Origin: Aliihoeflea sp052435735
GTDB taxonomy: Bacteria > Pseudomonadota > Alphaproteobacteria > Rhizobiales > Rhizobiaceae
Direction: 5' to 3'
Length of the DNA stretch: 64,000 bases
Assembly: GCA_052435735.1 (NCBI GenBank)
Contig: JBQVNB010000001.1
Coordinates: 242,522-306,521, forward strand
This document shows positions 52,354-61,085 of this stretch, one piece after another. The notes beneath the pieces were generated by a model. The model worked only from the letters and a program-made list of their open reading frames with translations. It did no database searches and was not told where the DNA came from. The translations under genes were made by a program, and so were the position numbers. Numbering within the stretch: the first letter of the stretch is position 1; each line of letters opens with the position of its first letter.

Positions 52354-52400
52354 CGTTTCGCGGCGTTCGGGCGGCAAGAGCCGTCACGAAAGGGAACGCC

Positions 52401-53021
52401 ATGCCAGCCGCACTCACCGCCTTCGCACTGAACTGCTCCCTGAAGCCGTCGAGCGCCGACGAAAGCTCGTCGACCGACAAGATGCTGTCCGACCTCCTCG
52501 ACGCATTCGCGCCGCATGGCGTCACCGGCGAGATCGTCCGGGCCCTCGACCACGACATCAAGCCCGGCGTCGAGAGCGACATGGGCGAGGGGGACGACTG
52601 GCCGGGGCTGCGCGAGAAGATCGTCGCCGCCGACATCTTCATCCTCGGCACGCCGATCTGGATGGGCCAACCCTCCTCCGTCGCCAAGCGGGTGCTGGAG
52701 CGGCTGGACGCGTTTCTCGGCGAGGTGGACGACAAGGGCCGGATGCCGGCGGCCGGCAAGGTGGCGCTGGTCGCCATCGTCGGCAACGAGGACGGCGCGC
52801 ATCATTGCCATGCGGCGTGCTTCCAGGCGCTGAACGATGTCGGCTTCACGGTGCCGGCCAATGCGGGGTGCTACTGGGTCGGCGAGGCGATGGGATCGGT
52901 CGACTACAAGGACCTCGACGAGGTGCCGAAGAAGGTGAAGCAGACGCTGGACATGGCGGCGTCCAACGCGGCCCATCTGGCGCGGCTTTTGAAGGTCGAG
53001 ACGTATCCGGGCGTCGGTTAA
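52401..53021 (+). CDS. Flavodoxin-fold NAD(P)H-dependent oxidoreductase
   Basis: The 206-residue protein has a flavodoxin-like fold: FALNCSLKPSSADESSSTDK binds the FMN phosphate, ADIFILGTPIWMGQPSSVAK the isoalloxazine, and KVALVAIVGNEDGAHHCHAA the third loop. It resembles the NAD(P)H-dependent FMN reductase/quinone reductase group. ATG 52401 follows AAAGGGAA. Confidence 0.88.
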   Translation: MPAALTAFALNCSLKPSSADESSSTDKMLSDLLDAFAPHGVTGEIVRALDHDIKPGVESDMGEGDDWPGLREKIVAADIFILGTPIWMGQPSSVAKRVLERLDAFLGEVDDKGRMPAAGKVALVAIVGNEDGAHHCHAACFQALNDVGFTVPANAGCYWVGEAMGSVDYKDLDEVPKKVKQTLDMAASNAAHLARLLKVETYPGVG

Positions 53022-53088
53022 AAGCTGAATCAAAACCGTCTGTTAAGGTTTACTGTTTAGCAATCTTCTCAAGACGAGAGGATTTGCG

Positions 53089-53664
53089 ATGCGTATCGTG
53101 TTTGTCGCCGTTCTCGTGGCGCTTGGCCTGTCGGCCTGTGCCTCGGCTCCCAGCAACACCACCAATTCATGCTCGATCTTCGCGCAGCGAAGCGGCTTCT
53201 TCGAAAACTGGCGGCGCGATGCGCAGCGGGTTGAGCGGGAGTACGGCGTGCCGGTGCCGATCCTGATGGCGACGATCTATACGGAATCGAATTTCGAGCC
53301 ACGGGCGCGGCCGCCGCGCACGAAACTCTTCGGCGTCATTCCATGGAAACGTCAGTCGACGGCCTATGGCTATTCGCAGGCGCTGGATGGGACCTGGGAG
53401 CGCTACCAGCGCGAGACGGGGCGGTTTGCGGCACGGCGGACCAATTTCGGCGACGCGATCCATTTCGTCGGCTGGTATCACGCCACCAGTAACCGGACGA
53501 ACGGCATCGCCAAGACGGACGCCTACAATCTCTATCTCGCGTATTACTCGGGACATGCAGGCTATGCCCGCGGCTCGTGGCGCGGCAATGCCGGCGTGCA
53601 GCGGGCGGCGCAGCGCGCCACGAACATGGCGAACAGCTATGCCGGCCAGCTACAAGGCTGCTAG
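53089..53664 (+). CDS. Lytic-transglycosylase-like lipoprotein
   Basis: The 191-residue protein has a lipobox (LGLSAC, Cys near residue 17), then an SLT-like domain with the catalytic Glu in ILMATIYTESNFEPRARPPR and STAYGYSQALDGTWERYQRE. It is a second murein-hydrolase-like lipoprotein in the window (see 36068) with a different layout. The stop overlaps the convergent small gene by 4 nt. Confidence 0.87.
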   Translation: MRIVFVAVLVALGLSACASAPSNTTNSCSIFAQRSGFFENWRRDAQRVEREYGVPVPILMATIYTESNFEPRARPPRTKLFGVIPWKRQSTAYGYSQALDGTWERYQRETGRFAARRTNFGDAIHFVGWYHATSNRTNGIAKTDAYNLYLAYYSGHAGYARGSWRGNAGVQRAAQRATNMANSYAGQLQGC

Positions 53665-53873
53665 GCGCGAAGGCCCGCGTCGACGAGGTTGAGGTTGTGG
53701 CGGGGGCCGCGCCGGTAGGCATCGCGCATCCGCTCTTCGACCACCGCACGGCGCGGGGTCTCTTTTTCCGACAGTCCCAGTTCTTCGAACACCGCATCGA
53801 TCACGTCGCGCAACCGGTTGTCGTCCTGCAATTCCATTTGCCCGGAACGGGCCCGCAAAGCACTTACAGTCAT
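53661..53873 (-). CDS. Small hypothetical protein
   Basis: The 70-residue protein starts MTVSALRARSGQMELQDDNR and ends NLNLVDAGLRA; it is mostly helical and charged (VIDAVFEELGLSEKETPRRA). I do not recognise a family. The start is the ATG at 53873 with a GAGG box; the frame upstream of it is not coding-like. Confidence 0.6.
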   Translation of the reverse strand: MTVSALRARSGQMELQDDNRLRDVIDAVFEELGLSEKETPRRAVVEERMRDAYRRGPRHNLNLVDAGLRA

Positions 53874-54167
53874 CGTGGCCTCCCGTATCTCGTCGAAACG
53901 CGGCCCCGCATTCCGACTGGGCCAGATCTGACGCTGGCCATGAATAATGGTAGTGCGGGCATTCGAAAGGAAAGAGGCGCCTGCGATCACTCTTGCGGCG
54001 ACAATGAAATGATTGCGCGAGCGACGGCCATTGTCCCTTGACCCTGGGGAAATTTGCACGGCGGCTCCAATTTAGCGAATCACGTTTTTCTGCAGCGCTG
54101 ATCGGACGCGGTAACGGCTTGGCTCGCCGAATTGTTAACGGCCGCCAAATGACTGATTTCATGGGCT

Positions 54168-55385
54168 TTATGGGAAAAGCGGGTGAGGCTCCATTGCGAG
54201 ATGCAGAGCCTCTCCCTTCCATGGATTTGCCTCCGCGACGGCCTCGTCGAGCTCGACGCCGAGGCCCGGCTCCTTCGACGGTATGACCCAGCCATCCTGC
54301 CATTCGATCTTCCTGGTCAAAAGCTCGGCATGGAAGCCGTCCCATGTCCGGATCGATTCCAGGATCAGGAAATTGGGCAAGGTCGCGGCAAGCTGGATGT
54401 TGGCGGCGCCGACGATCGGGCCGCAATAGCAGTGCGGGGCGATCTGGATGTGGTACGCCTCGGCCATGGCCGCGATCTTCTTGGTCTCCAGAATGCCGCC
54501 GGATCGGCCGAGGTCGGGCTGGAGGATCGAGGCGGCGCGCTGTTCGATGACGCGCGCGAACTCCCACTTCGTCGTCAGGCGTTCGCCGGTGGCGATCGGG
54601 ATCGAGGTGGCGCGTGCGACCTCGGCCATGACTTCCGGCATGTCGGGCGGGACGGGCTCTTCAAACCAGAGTGGGTCGTAGGGCTCGATCGCCCGCGCCA
54701 TGCGCCGCGCGCCCGACGCGGTGAACTGGCCGTGCGTGCCGAACATGATGTCGGCGCGCGTGCAGACCGCCTCGCGGATCGCCTTGATCATGCGGGCCGA
54801 GAGGTCGATGTCGACGAGGCGCGGCTGGTGGCCGTCGAAGGCGGTGTAGGGGCCGGCGGGGTCGAGCTTCACGGCGTTGAAGCCCTGTTCGACATATTGA
54901 AGCGCGCATCCGGCGGCGAGGTCGGGGTCGTTATAGACGTTGCGGTCGGCGTTGTCGGCCTCGCTCGGGTAGACGCTGCCGGTCTGCGGATAGAGGTAGG
55001 TGTAGGAGCGCAGGCGCTCATGGACCTGCCCGCCGAGCAGCTTGTAGACGGGCTTGTTCGCTTCCTTGCCGATAATGTCCCAGCAGGCCATCTCGAGCGC
55101 CGAGACGCAGCCCATCATCGAGATGTCGGGGCGCTGGGAGAAGCCGGAGGAATAGGCGCGGCGGAAGAAACTCTCGATGTCGTGCGGGTCGGTGCCGACG
55201 AGGTAGCGCGCGGCGACGTCCTCGATCATCTGGGCGGTGAGATGGGGGCCGAAGGTGGCGTTGTAGGCCTCGCCGTAGCCCTTGACGCCGCTGTCGGTGG
55301 TGAGACGGACGAAGATGAAATAGCGCCCGCCGATCTGCGGGGGCGGGTTGCCGACTACCCAGGTTTTGACGTCGGTGATTTTCAT
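54168..55385 (-). CDS. Mandelate racemase/muconate lactonizing enzyme family
   Basis: Enolase-superfamily enzyme, probably an acid-sugar dehydratase (the D-galactonate/mannonate-type group), in sugar acid breakdown. The 405-residue protein has the N-terminal capping domain (MKITDVKTWVVGNPPPQIGG) and a barrel with PDISMMGCVSALEMACWDII, the metal ligands in DIMFGTHGQFTASGARRMAR, WFEEPVPPD and IPIATGERLTTKWEFARVI, and a His in IAPHCYCGPI. Start ATG 55385. The GMC gene lies directly upstream on the same strand. Confidence 0.9.
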   Translation of the reverse strand: MKITDVKTWVVGNPPPQIGGRYFIFVRLTTDSGVKGYGEAYNATFGPHLTAQMIEDVAARYLVGTDPHDIESFFRRAYSSGFSQRPDISMMGCVSALEMACWDIIGKEANKPVYKLLGGQVHERLRSYTYLYPQTGSVYPSEADNADRNVYNDPDLAAGCALQYVEQGFNAVKLDPAGPYTAFDGHQPRLVDIDLSARMIKAIREAVCTRADIMFGTHGQFTASGARRMARAIEPYDPLWFEEPVPPDMPEVMAEVARATSIPIATGERLTTKWEFARVIEQRAASILQPDLGRSGGILETKKIAAMAEAYHIQIAPHCYCGPIVGAANIQLAATLPNFLILESIRTWDGFHAELLTRKIEWQDGWVIPSKEPGLGVELDEAVAEANPWKGEALHLAMEPHPLFP

Positions 55386-55418
55386 GGTTGGTCCTTCATT
55401 GGTCTCGGCGGTGGCGAG

Positions 55419-55557
55419 CACCCCCCACTCCGGCCCTTAGGGCCACCTCTCCCCCTGCCCGGGGGAGAGGAATGCTGCCGCGATGGCTGCGCTCAATCCA
55501 GCTTGGGTTCCTCTCCCCTTTTGAGGGGAGAGGTGGCCCGAAGGGACGGAGTGGGGT
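55419..55557. repeat. Palindromic intergenic repeat (class B-like)
   Basis: Arms (ACTCCGGCCCTTAGGGCCAC on the left, GTGGCCCGAAGGGACGGAGT on the right) are nearly complementary. Each also contains a C-run/G-run hairpin (CTCTCCCCCTGCCCGGGGGA and CTCTCCCCTTTTGAGGGGAG). The design is the same as the class B element at 14431-14582. It separates the MR/MLE and GMC genes. Confidence 0.85.
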
Positions 55558-55568
55558 AAGCATCGACG

Positions 55569-57197
55569 TCAACCCAAATCCTCCAGCACCATCTCCGCTC
55601 CCTTCCATCCCGTCATGATCGCCGCTGCATTCGTGTTGCCGCCGACGACGCTCGGGAAGATCGAGGCGTCGATGATGCGGAGGCTTTCGATGCCGTGGAC
55701 CTTGAGGCGGGGGGAGACGACGGAGGTGGAGGGGGCGGGGCCCATGCGGCAGGTGGAGACGGGGTGATAGACCGTGCCGGAGCGGCGGCGGAAGTCGTCG
55801 ATTAGTGCTTCGTCGCTCTGGATGGAGTGGCCGGGGAGGACTTCCTCGGCGATCAGGCCGCGCATGGCGTCGGTGTCGGCGAGGCGGCGCAGGAATTTCA
55901 CCGCTGCAAGCATTTCGTCGACGTCGTGGTCGGTCGAGAACGCGTTGGCGACGATCTTCGGGTGTTCGCCCGGATCGGCGGAGCGGATCATGATCTCGCC
56001 GCGGCTGGTCGGACGGCAGTTGGAGAGGCCGATGGAGAAGCCGGGCCACGGATCGGGCGAGAGGATCGGCCGTTCGCCGGGTCGGGGCAGGACGGTGGAG
56101 AAGGCCTGGAAATAGAGCTGCATGTTCGGGCGGTCGAGGTCGGGCCGGGTGCGGAAGAAGCCGCCGCCCTGATTCATCGACATCGCCAGCGGCCCGTCGC
56201 GCGTCAAGAGGTAGCGCGAGCCGGCGAGGAGCTTGCCCCACCATGGGCGCAGCAACTGGTTGAGCGTCTTTTCACGCGCCTTGAAGGTGTAGTTGATGCC
56301 CTGATGGTCCTGAAGGTTTCGGCCGACATGCGGATTGTCGCGGCGGATTTCGATGCCGAGCGCGCCGAGGTGATCGGCGGGGCCTATCCCTGAAAGCTGG
56401 AGCAGTTGCGGCGTGTTGACCGAACCGCCGGAAACGATGATTTCGCGGCCCGCACGGACCTCGATCGTGCGGCCGTTCTTCAGATATTCGACGCCGATGG
56501 CCCGATTGCCTTCGAAGAGGATGCGCGTGGCGAGTGCGTTGGTCTCGACACGGAGGTTCGGGCGCTTCATCGCGGGGCGCAGGAAGGCGCGGGCGGCGGA
56601 CATGCGGCGGCCGTCGCGGGTGGTGATCTGGTAGATGCCTATCCCTTCCTGGTTCTCGCCGTTGAAGTCCGGATTGGCGGGTAGGCCGAGTTCGATGCCG
56701 GCGGCGATGTAGCGGTTGGTCAGCGGGTGAACGTGGCGAGTGAGATCGGTGACGTGGATGGGGCCGCCGCGACCGCGGAAGGCGTCTTCGCCGGCTTCGT
56801 TGTCCTCGATCCTTTTGAAGATCGGCAGGACGTCGTCATAGCCCCAGCCGGGATTGCCGGCGTCGCGCCATTCGTCGAAATCCGACCGGTGGCCCCTGAT
56901 CCAGACCATGGCGTTGATGGAGCTCGATCCGCCCAAAATCTTGCCGCGCGGCCAGTGGTCGGCATTGCCGCCAAGGCCGGGATCGGGTTCGGCGCGGTAG
57001 TTCCAGTTGACGCGCGGGTCGAAGAAGGTCTTGCCGTAGCCGAGCGGCATCTGGACGAAAAAGCGCCGGTCCGATCCGCCGGCTTCCAGCTCCAGCACCG
57101 AGTGGCGGCCCGAGGCGGAAAGGCGCTCGGCGACGACCGATCCGGCCGAGCCGGAGCCGATGATGACGAAATCGAAGATTTGTGCGGAGGAAGGAAT
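55569..57197 (-). CDS. GMC oxidoreductase (choline-dehydrogenase-like), apparent ATT start
   Basis: FAD enzyme oxidising an alcohol. The N-terminal Rossmann motif FDFVIIGSGSAGSVVAERLS lies upstream of the first GTG (57098), so that start would remove the FAD site. The frame has no ATG/GTG/TTG back to its TAA at 57229; ATT at 57197-57195 follows GAGG by 7 nt and would give 542 aa, normal for the family. Other landmarks are HWPRGKILGGSSSINAMVWI, SGGSVNTPQLLQLSGIGPAD and, near the end, YHPVSTCRMG and VVGGNTNAAAIMTGWKGAEM. Partner of the MR/MLE gene. Confidence 0.88.
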   Translation of the reverse strand: MPSSAQIFDFVIIGSGSAGSVVAERLSASGRHSVLELEAGGSDRRFFVQMPLGYGKTFFDPRVNWNYRAEPDPGLGGNADHWPRGKILGGSSSINAMVWIRGHRSDFDEWRDAGNPGWGYDDVLPIFKRIEDNEAGEDAFRGRGGPIHVTDLTRHVHPLTNRYIAAGIELGLPANPDFNGENQEGIGIYQITTRDGRRMSAARAFLRPAMKRPNLRVETNALATRILFEGNRAIGVEYLKNGRTIEVRAGREIIVSGGSVNTPQLLQLSGIGPADHLGALGIEIRRDNPHVGRNLQDHQGINYTFKAREKTLNQLLRPWWGKLLAGSRYLLTRDGPLAMSMNQGGGFFRTRPDLDRPNMQLYFQAFSTVLPRPGERPILSPDPWPGFSIGLSNCRPTSRGEIMIRSADPGEHPKIVANAFSTDHDVDEMLAAVKFLRRLADTDAMRGLIAEEVLPGHSIQSDEALIDDFRRRSGTVYHPVSTCRMGPAPSTSVVSPRLKVHGIESLRIIDASIFPSVVGGNTNAAAIMTGWKGAEMVLEDLG

Positions 57198-57330
57198 GTC
57201 GAGGCCTCGCCGAATGGAAGCCGAAGCTTAGCCGGAGCGGGAGGTGAGTTCGCAACGCGATCCGGCATGGCTTGTGGATTTTCCGACCGGGCGTTACGGG
57301 AATACGACATCACATATGAGGGGACAGGCC

Positions 57331-57720
57331 ATGAATCGCAGCGACGTCAATCCGGTGGGCGAACTGACGCTGCGAACGCTGGCCATGCCCGCCGACGCGA
57401 ACGCGGCCGGCGACATCTTCGGCGGCTGGGTGATGGCGCAGATGGATCTGGCCTGCGGCATCCGTGCCGCCGAGCGGGCCAAGGGCCGCGTCGTCACGGC
57501 GGCGGTGAAGGAAATGTCCTTCGCCAAGCCGATGAAGGTGGGCGATACGCTGTGCATCTATATCGACATCACCAAGGTCGGCCGCTCGTCGATGACATTG
57601 CGCGTCGAAGCCTGGGCGCAGCGCTATCTGTCGGACCTGATGGAGCGCGTGACGCATGCCGATTTCGTCATGGTCGCGCTCGACAGCGACGGCAAGCCGA
57701 AGGCCGTTCCGGCTGAGTGA
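57331..57720 (+). CDS. Acyl-CoA thioesterase, YciA-like hotdog protein
   Basis: The 129-residue protein is a single hotdog domain: MPADANAAGDIFGGWVMAQM (catalytic Asp in GDIFGGW) and VVTAAVKEMSFAKPMKVGDT. It hydrolyses acyl-CoAs. ATG 57331 follows a GAGGGG box; ATG 57316 is also in frame. Divergent from the GMC gene. Confidence 0.92.
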   Translation: MNRSDVNPVGELTLRTLAMPADANAAGDIFGGWVMAQMDLACGIRAAERAKGRVVTAAVKEMSFAKPMKVGDTLCIYIDITKVGRSSMTLRVEAWAQRYLSDLMERVTHADFVMVALDSDGKPKAVPAE

Positions 57721-57751
57721 AGTCCTTCGCAGGCTGATTCCGGGGGCCGTC

Positions 57752-58144
57752 TCAAGCTGCTGAAATGCGAGCCATTTCCGGGTTCGCCGCGTCGAAGGCC
57801 GAGCGGGCCGCCTCCACCTTGCCGCGATTGTCGCGCGCCCATTCGCCGAGCGCGCGGACGGGCACGAGCAGGTCGCGGCCGAGCGGTGTCAGCTCATAAT
57901 CCACGCGCGGCGGAATGGTCGGGTAAATGGTGCGCGTGACGAAGCCGTCGCGCTCCAGCCCGCGCAGGGTGGTCGTCAGCATCTTCTGCGAAATCGAGCC
58001 CAGCATGCGGCGCAATTCGGAAAAGCGGTGCGGGCCGTCGCCCAGCGTTTCGATCACGAGCACCGTCCACTTGTCGCCGACGCGCGACAGGATACCGCTG
58101 ACGGCGCGGCACGTGTCGGTCTCGTGCAGGTGACTGAGTGTCAA
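57752..58144 (-). CDS. HxlR-family transcriptional regulator
   Basis: The 130-residue protein is a winged helix of the HxlR type: CRAVSGILSRVGDKWTVLVI (the redox-type Cys at the start), RFSELRRMLGSISQKMLTTT, LRGLERDGFVTRTIYPTIPP and YELTPLGRDLLVPVRALGEW. TTG 58144 follows GGAGG by 7 nt and gives the usual size; the ATG at 58210 lies beyond the operator. Divergent from the FMN reductase, as in the YodB/azoreductase arrangement, with a palindrome between. Confidence 0.9.
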   Translation of the reverse strand: MTLSHLHETDTCRAVSGILSRVGDKWTVLVIETLGDGPHRFSELRRMLGSISQKMLTTTLRGLERDGFVTRTIYPTIPPRVDYELTPLGRDLLVPVRALGEWARDNRGKVEAARSAFDAANPEMARISAA

Positions 58145-58191
58145 TGAAGTGCCTCCTTGTGAAGCGGTATGTCGGTCACTTATGTAGTGTC

Positions 58192-58208
58192 GGTATCGAA
58201 AAGATACC
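58192..58208. promoter_or_regulatory. Palindrome, probable HxlR operator
   Basis: GGTATC-GAAAA-GATACC, a perfect 6-5-6 inverted repeat, lies 48 bp before the hxlR start and 26 bp before the FMN-reductase ATG. The size and position fit HxlR-type (YodB-like) control of the two divergent genes. Confidence 0.7.
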
Positions 58209-58233
58209 AAGTTTCCGACAACAGGAGTTTCTC

Positions 58234-58830
58234 ATGGCCAAGCCAAAGATTGCAATCGTCATCGGATCGACCCGGCCGGGCCGTTTTGGCGACAAGCCCG
58301 CCGCGTGGATCAAGGCGCTGGGGGACAAGCGCAGCGACCTTTCCTTCGAAGTCGTCGACCTGCGCGACTATCCGATGCCGCTTTTCGACGAGGAAGTCTC
58401 GCCCGCCTGGGCGCCGTCGAAGAACGAAGTGGCGCGCAAGTGGCAGGACAAGATCGCCGAATATGACGGTTTCATCTTCACCGCGGCCGAATATAACCAC
58501 GCGCCGACGGGCGTCCTCAAGAACGCGCTCGATTATGCCGCGGCCGGCTGGGTCAACAAGCCTGCGGCTTTCGTCGGCTATGGCGGTGTCGGTGGCGCCC
58601 GTGCGGTCGAGCAGCTTCGCCTGATCGCCATCGAACTGCAGCTCGCGCCGGTCAAGACCGCCGTTCACATCATGTGGTCGGTGATGATGGAAGCCCGCGA
58701 CGGCAAGGACCTCGCCGAGTTCGGCTACCTCAATGACGGCGCCAACGGCATGCTCGACCAGCTCGCCTGGTTGGCAAACGCGTTGAAGGCTGCGCGGGCG
58801 GCGGACGAAAAAGAAGCGAAAGCGGCCTAA
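58234..58830 (+). CDS. NAD(P)H-dependent FMN reductase/quinone reductase
   Basis: The 198-residue protein has the flavodoxin-like fold of the ArsH/ChrR/azoreductase group: IAIVIGSTRPGRFGDKPAAW (FMN phosphate loop), FTAAEYNHAPTGVLKNALDY and KPAAFVGYGGVGGARAVEQL. It probably reduces quinones or azo/nitro compounds; in Bacillus such genes answer to electrophiles through HxlR-type YodB. It overlaps the convergent CNNM gene by 4 nt. Confidence 0.92.
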   Translation: MAKPKIAIVIGSTRPGRFGDKPAAWIKALGDKRSDLSFEVVDLRDYPMPLFDEEVSPAWAPSKNEVARKWQDKIAEYDGFIFTAAEYNHAPTGVLKNALDYAAAGWVNKPAAFVGYGGVGGARAVEQLRLIAIELQLAPVKTAVHIMWSVMMEARDGKDLAEFGYLNDGANGMLDQLAWLANALKAARAADEKEAKAA

Positions 58831-60119
58831 GGCTCCGACACCAGCCGGGCGGCGAGGACCTTGTCGATGCGCCGCCCGTCCATGTCGACCACCTCGAAGC
58901 GCCAGCCGAGCGCTTCGACCTTTTCGCCGGTTTCCGGCAGGTGGTTGAGATGGGAGAGCACGAAGCCGGCCACCGTCTCGTAGGGGCGGCGGTTGGGCAG
59001 TTTCAGGCCCAGCGCCTCGGCCATGTCGTCCGCCGGCATCCATCCCGACAACAGGAACGACCCGTCGTCGCGGGCGACCGATGCCGGTTCTTCCTCCGAG
59101 GAATCGATGCGGAAGACGCCGGCGATCGCCTCGAGAATGTCGGTCGGCGTGACGAGGCCTTCGAAATTTCCGTATTCGTCATGGACCAGCGCCATCGGGA
59201 TGTCCGCCGTGCGCAATGTGGCGAGGACGTCGAGCGCGTCGGTATAATCGTGGACGATGGGCACCTGCCTGACGATTGCGCGCAGGTCGATCTCCTGACC
59301 CGACAGAAGATGCGAGAGCACGTCGCGCGAGCGCACGATGCCGAGCATGCCGTCGATACCGTTTTCGGCGACGGGCAGGTGCGAGTGCTGCGTTTCGATC
59401 AGCTTGCGGCGTACGATTTCGGCCGGGGCGTCGACATCGAGCCAGTCGACGTCGAGGCGCTGGGTCATGATCGAGCGCACCGAGCGGTCGGCGAGCCGCA
59501 TGACGCCGGCGATCATCTTTCGCTCGTCGGTCTCGATGACGCCGGAGCTTTCGGCCTCGGCCATCAGCGCGGCGATCTCCTCGTCGGTGACTTTCTGGCT
59601 GTCCTCGGAATCCTGGCCGAGCAGCTTCAGCACTGTCTTGCCCGAGATGTCGAGGAGCCAGACCAGCGGCAGCGCGACGCGTGACAGGAGCTTCATCATC
59701 GGCGCGACCCTGACGGCCACGCGCTCGGGGTTCTTCAGCGCGATCTGCTTGGGGACGAGTTCGCCGATGATCAGCGAGCCGTAGGTGATGAGCGCGACGA
59801 CGATGCCGACGCCGAGCGGGTTAGCCGCGGAGGCGGGCAGGCCGGCTTCCAGGAGCCAGGAAGACAGGCGAAGGCCGAGCGTCGCGCCCGAAAACGCGCC
59901 CGACAGGACGCCGACGAGCGTGATGCCGATCTGCACGGTGGAGAGGAAGCGGCCGGGATCGGAAGCGAGGCGGATGGCGCTGCGGGCGCCGGAGACGTTC
60001 TCGTCCGCCATCGCCCTCAGGCGGGCGGGGCGGGACGACACCACGGCGAGTTCCGACATGGCCAGAACGCCGTTGACGCAGATGAGGACGACGACGATCG
60101 CGATTTCGATGGTGAGCAT
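58827..60119 (-). CDS. CNNM/CorC-type membrane protein with CBS domains
   Basis: The 430-residue protein has a DUF21 (CNNM) N-terminal membrane domain with about four helices (IEIAIVVVLICVNGVLAMSE, VVALITYGSLIIGELVPKQI), two CBS domains (DVDWLDVDAPAEIVRRKLIE, VHDYTDALDVLATLRTADIP) and a C-terminal transporter-associated domain (GFVLSHLNHLPETGEKVEAL). It is usually annotated hemolysin-like; family members are linked to magnesium or other divalent ion homeostasis. Confidence 0.93.
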   Translation of the reverse strand: MLTIEIAIVVVLICVNGVLAMSELAVVSSRPARLRAMADENVSGARSAIRLASDPGRFLSTVQIGITLVGVLSGAFSGATLGLRLSSWLLEAGLPASAANPLGVGIVVALITYGSLIIGELVPKQIALKNPERVAVRVAPMMKLLSRVALPLVWLLDISGKTVLKLLGQDSEDSQKVTDEEIAALMAEAESSGVIETDERKMIAGVMRLADRSVRSIMTQRLDVDWLDVDAPAEIVRRKLIETQHSHLPVAENGIDGMLGIVRSRDVLSHLLSGQEIDLRAIVRQVPIVHDYTDALDVLATLRTADIPMALVHDEYGNFEGLVTPTDILEAIAGVFRIDSSEEEPASVARDDGSFLLSGWMPADDMAEALGLKLPNRRPYETVAGFVLSHLNHLPETGEKVEALGWRFEVVDMDGRRIDKVLAARLVSEP

Positions 60120-60167
60120 GATGCCTTGCTCACTACCAAAGCGCGCGCTCGGGCGCGAGAGGCAAAA

Positions 60168-60995
60168 TCAGCGGCAGGCGACGTAGCCGTTGCGCCGGCC
60201 TTTCAAGTCGAAATGGAAATGGTCGGCGTGGGCGGCGTTGTAGCCGGGGCCGAGAACCGTGGTGAAGTAGGAGCAGCCGCCGCGGCGCACGTTCTTCAGG
60301 AGGCTCTTTTCGCGGAAGGCGAACCAGCCGGGCTTGCGCACGTCGATGTCGCGGCCGCTGTTGAGCTCGATGCGCATGACGTCGAGCGCGTTGCCCTTGG
60401 AGTGTTCGGAGGCGGTGTTGGTGCCGGCGATGCGGCGGCACGAATAGCTGGAGCCCTGATGGATCGTCTTGACGCCGGAAAGGTATTTCCAGCGGGCGGA
60501 TGGGGCGAGTTCGTTGCGGGTCCAGGTCGCGAAGGCGAGGGCCATCTGGCAGTTGAGCGTGGCGGCCGGCTGCATGCGGATGTTGCCGGCAAGGCTCGAC
60601 ACCTGGATCGGATGATCGATGCGGCAGGAACCGCCCTCGTTGATCGGCGCGAGATCGCGATAGGTGACACCCATGCGGCGCAATTGCTGCCGGCACTGGG
60701 CTTCGGCGGCCGGCATCGTCATGCCCTGCGGCGCAGAGGGCTGGTTGAGGCGCGGATAGCCGACCATCATGGGATTGGACGGAACGAGGCGCTGCATTCC
60801 CGACGAGGAGGCGACGGGCGCGCGCGGCGTGACGGATGCGATGGAGGAGGTGTAGCCGACATCGGCGCGCGGCTCGGGCGACATGACGTCGATGACGGAA
60901 CAGGAAGTAAAGGCAATGGCGCCTGCTGCTATCGCGAATACGCTCGCGACGGCGCGGACCCTGCCCGGCAAATACGCGCCGAACGCTTTACGCAT
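60168..60995 (-). CDS. Extensin-like/D-Ala-D-Ala carboxypeptidase-fold lipoprotein
   Basis: The 275-residue protein has an N-terminal signal with a TSCS lipobox-like end, then the extensin-like C-terminal domain. Key motifs are SEHSKGNALDV and HADHFHFDL, with His and Asp as in the zinc site of M15 (VanY-like) peptidases. It probably acts on peptidoglycan. A related gene lies next to it in the same direction (61086), so this is a tandem duplication. Confidence 0.88.
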   Translation of the reverse strand: MRKAFGAYLPGRVRAVASVFAIAAGAIAFTSCSVIDVMSPEPRADVGYTSSIASVTPRAPVASSSGMQRLVPSNPMMVGYPRLNQPSAPQGMTMPAAEAQCRQQLRRMGVTYRDLAPINEGGSCRIDHPIQVSSLAGNIRMQPAATLNCQMALAFATWTRNELAPSARWKYLSGVKTIHQGSSYSCRRIAGTNTASEHSKGNALDVMRIELNSGRDIDVRKPGWFAFREKSLLKNVRRGGCSYFTTVLGPGYNAAHADHFHFDLKGRRNGYVACR

Positions 60996-61085
60996 GATAC
61001 TGAAACCCGTCTTCCTGTCCCGTCGGAATCGAAGGTAAGCAAAAAGGGTAAATGAAATCTGGCGGACGGCGTTAACGGGCTCGGT

